DNA from: an uncultured Burkholderiales bacterium
GTDB lineage: Bacteria > Pseudomonadota > Gammaproteobacteria > Burkholderiales > Burkholderiaceae_E
Direction: 5' to 3'
Assembly: GCA_903898725.1 (NCBI GenBank)
Contig: CAIUGQ010000413.1
Location: 1 to 7,026 of the forward strand
DNA: 7,026 bases
This document shows, in pieces, positions 6,007 to 7,026 of the stretch. A program made the translations under genes and the position numbers. Each line of letters opens with the position of its first letter. Position 1 is the stretch's first letter. The notes under the pieces are model-generated. The model made no database searches, was not told the origin of the DNA, and worked only from the letters and a program-made list of their open reading frames with translations.

Positions 6007-6024
6007 CATCGACGGGCGGATACT
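5995..6024 (+). promoter_or_regulatory. Putative sigma-70 promoter of the ABC-importer operon
   Basis: The -35 box TTGACG (5995-6000, 5 of 6 consensus) is followed after 18 bases by GATACT (6019-6024, 4 of 6). Transcription would start near 6031, leaving a leader of about 73 bases before the ATG at 6104. A 6-bp stem (CCGCGT/ACGCGG, 6043-6061) lies in that leader but may be chance. Confidence 0.5.
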
Positions 6025-6092
6025 GATTCGGCTCGGCCGTCTCCGCGTCGAGTGCACGCGGCGCCCGTGACTGCGGTAGCGCGCCACTCCCT

Positions 6093-6097
6093 GGAGG
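6093..6097 (+). promoter_or_regulatory. Ribosome binding site of the solute-binding protein gene
   Basis: GGAGG, 6 bases before the ATG at 6104. It favours this start over the in-frame ATG at 6113. Confidence 0.75.
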
Positions 6098-6103
6098 CGT
6101 TCG

Positions 6104-7026
6104 ATGAGCCACATGAAGGCACCTGTCGCGGGTCGCCGCGAGTTCCTGGCCGCTGCCGGCGCTGCCGGCGCCGGCCTGATGCTGCCGCCGGGCACCGCCT
6201 CGGCGTCCGACACGATCAACTTCTTCAGCTGGTCGGCGGGCGTCGACCAGGTCAAGAGCCACCTCTCGGCGTTCGAGAAGAAGACCAACCTGAAGGTGGT
6301 CTACAACAACGCGCCCTGGGCGCAGTACCGCGACACCATGGTCACCAAGTTCGTCGGCAGCGCGCCGATCGACATGCTGTGGGTGTCCGACAGCTGGCTG
6401 CCCGAGTGGGCCGACGCGGGCTGGATCGCCCCGATCGACGGCTTCGCCGACCTGATGCGCTACAACGCGGACGTCGACGACTTCTGCACGCAGTCGGTCC
6501 GGTACAAGGGCAAGCAGTACGGCATGACGTACTACAGCGACTACATGGCCTTTTTCAACGACGAGGCCAAGCTGAAGAAGGCGGGCATCACCGCCGCGCC
6601 GCGCACCTGGGACGAGGTGCTGCAGCAGTCGCTGCAGCTCAAGAAGACCGGCGTCTCCGAGTACCCGCTGATGCTGTCGATGGCCCGCGAGAGCTGGCTG
6701 ATCGAGTTCATGTCGGCGCTGGTCTTCTCGAACGGCGGACGCTTCGTCGACGACGCCGGCAACGCGGTGATGGCGGACCCCGACAAGGGCGCGGTCAAGG
6801 CCCTGCAATGGGTGGTCGACGCGGTCAACAAGCACAAGATCGTCTCGCCTGCCTGCGTCGAGGTCGGCGAACTGAACGGCCTGAAGTCGTTCACCTCGGG
6901 CAACCACGCGTTCGCGCTGCTGGCGCGCTACCGCGTGCGCACGCTCAACGACCCGAAGCAGTCGCAGATCGCCGGCAACGCCCGGCAGTCGCTGATGCCC
7001 GCGGGCCCCGGCGGCAGCAACGCCAC
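6104..7026 (+). CDS. ABC-transporter extracellular solute-binding protein (family 1), partial, Tat-type signal
   Basis: The first 307 codons of a periplasmic binding protein are visible, with the frame open to the edge; full-length relatives have about 400-450 residues. The N-terminus has a twin-arginine motif (GRREFLAA, Arg11-Arg12), an Ala/Gly-rich hydrophobic stretch and probable cleavage after TASA (residue 34), which suggests export by Tat. The mature part starts DTINFFSWSAGVDQVKSHL, followed by FEKKTNLKVVYNNAPW, IDMLWVSDSWLPEWADAGWI and a hinge-type segment YYSDYMAFFNDEAKLKKAGI, then APRTWDEVL. That pattern is typical of family 1 proteins, which deliver sugars, polyols or similar solutes to an inner-membrane ABC importer. 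The substrate cannot be read from sequence. Permease and ATPase genes are expected downstream, outside the window. Regulation probably acts through the palindrome overlapping the promoter. Confidence 0.93.
   Translation, partial: MSHMKAPVAGRREFLAAAGAAGAGLMLPPGTASASDTINFFSWSAGVDQVKSHLSAFEKKTNLKVVYNNAPWAQYRDTMVTKFVGSAPIDMLWVSDSWLPEWADAGWIAPIDGFADLMRYNADVDDFCTQSVRYKGKQYGMTYYSDYMAFFNDEAKLKKAGITAAPRTWDEVLQQSLQLKKTGVSEYPLMLSMARESWLIEFMSALVFSNGGRFVDDAGNAVMADPDKGAVKALQWVVDAVNKHKIVSPACVEVGELNGLKSFTSGNHAFALLARYRVRTLNDPKQSQIAGNARQSLMPAGPGGSNA

Noticed and set aside
4975..6288. A 437-codon minus-strand frame across the TetR gene
   Set aside because: It runs antisense to a clear TetR domain and over both spacers containing the operator-like elements, and shows no family motif.
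5708..6907. A 399-codon minus-strand frame antisense to the TetR end and the solute-binding protein
   Set aside because: The plus strand has an unmistakable binding-protein sequence with a good ribosome site; this frame has only shadow composition.

Overview
The window is about 70% GC with dense, tightly packed genes. It most likely comes from the chromosome of a betaproteobacterium of the order Burkholderiales. The strongest reason is the order DUF971 gene, ubiE, Tim44-like gene on one strand. I know that arrangement from Burkholderiales, where ubiJ and ubiB usually follow; those two would lie beyond the left edge. No rRNA, tRNA, CRISPR array, insertion sequence or phage gene was seen.

Left and centre (1-5014, minus strand, read right to left): six genes point the same way. 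They are an SDR-family oxidoreductase, a calcineurin-like metallophosphoesterase, a 594-residue uncharacterised protein with a possible PilZ-like C-terminal barrel, a DUF971 protein, the ubiquinone methyltransferase UbiE, and the start of a secreted Tim44-like protein cut by the window edge. Gaps are short: 17, about 45-87, 64, a 4-base overlap, and 94 bases. They could be one transcript, or a housekeeping ubiquinone block with extra genes upstream. No clear terminator was seen between them.

Right (5015-7026, plus strand): a TetR-family regulator is divergent from the SDR gene across a 239-base spacer that holds several inverted repeats, which are candidate operators. After it comes a 148-base spacer with a perfect 24-bp palindrome. 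This overlaps the -35 box of a plausible promoter for a periplasmic solute-binding protein of the sugar ABC-importer type, cut by the right edge. That protein has a twin-arginine-type signal peptide. Permease and ATPase genes would be expected just outside the window.

How it may work together: UbiE makes a late C-methylation in quinone synthesis, with the DUF971 and Tim44-like proteins as conserved neighbours of unclear role. The TetR protein probably controls itself and the SDR, and possibly the importer. I did not find a convincing new multi-gene system. The most informative non-coding signals are the palindromes at 5983-6006, 5122-5142 and 5175-5204, and the least understood gene is the 594-residue one.
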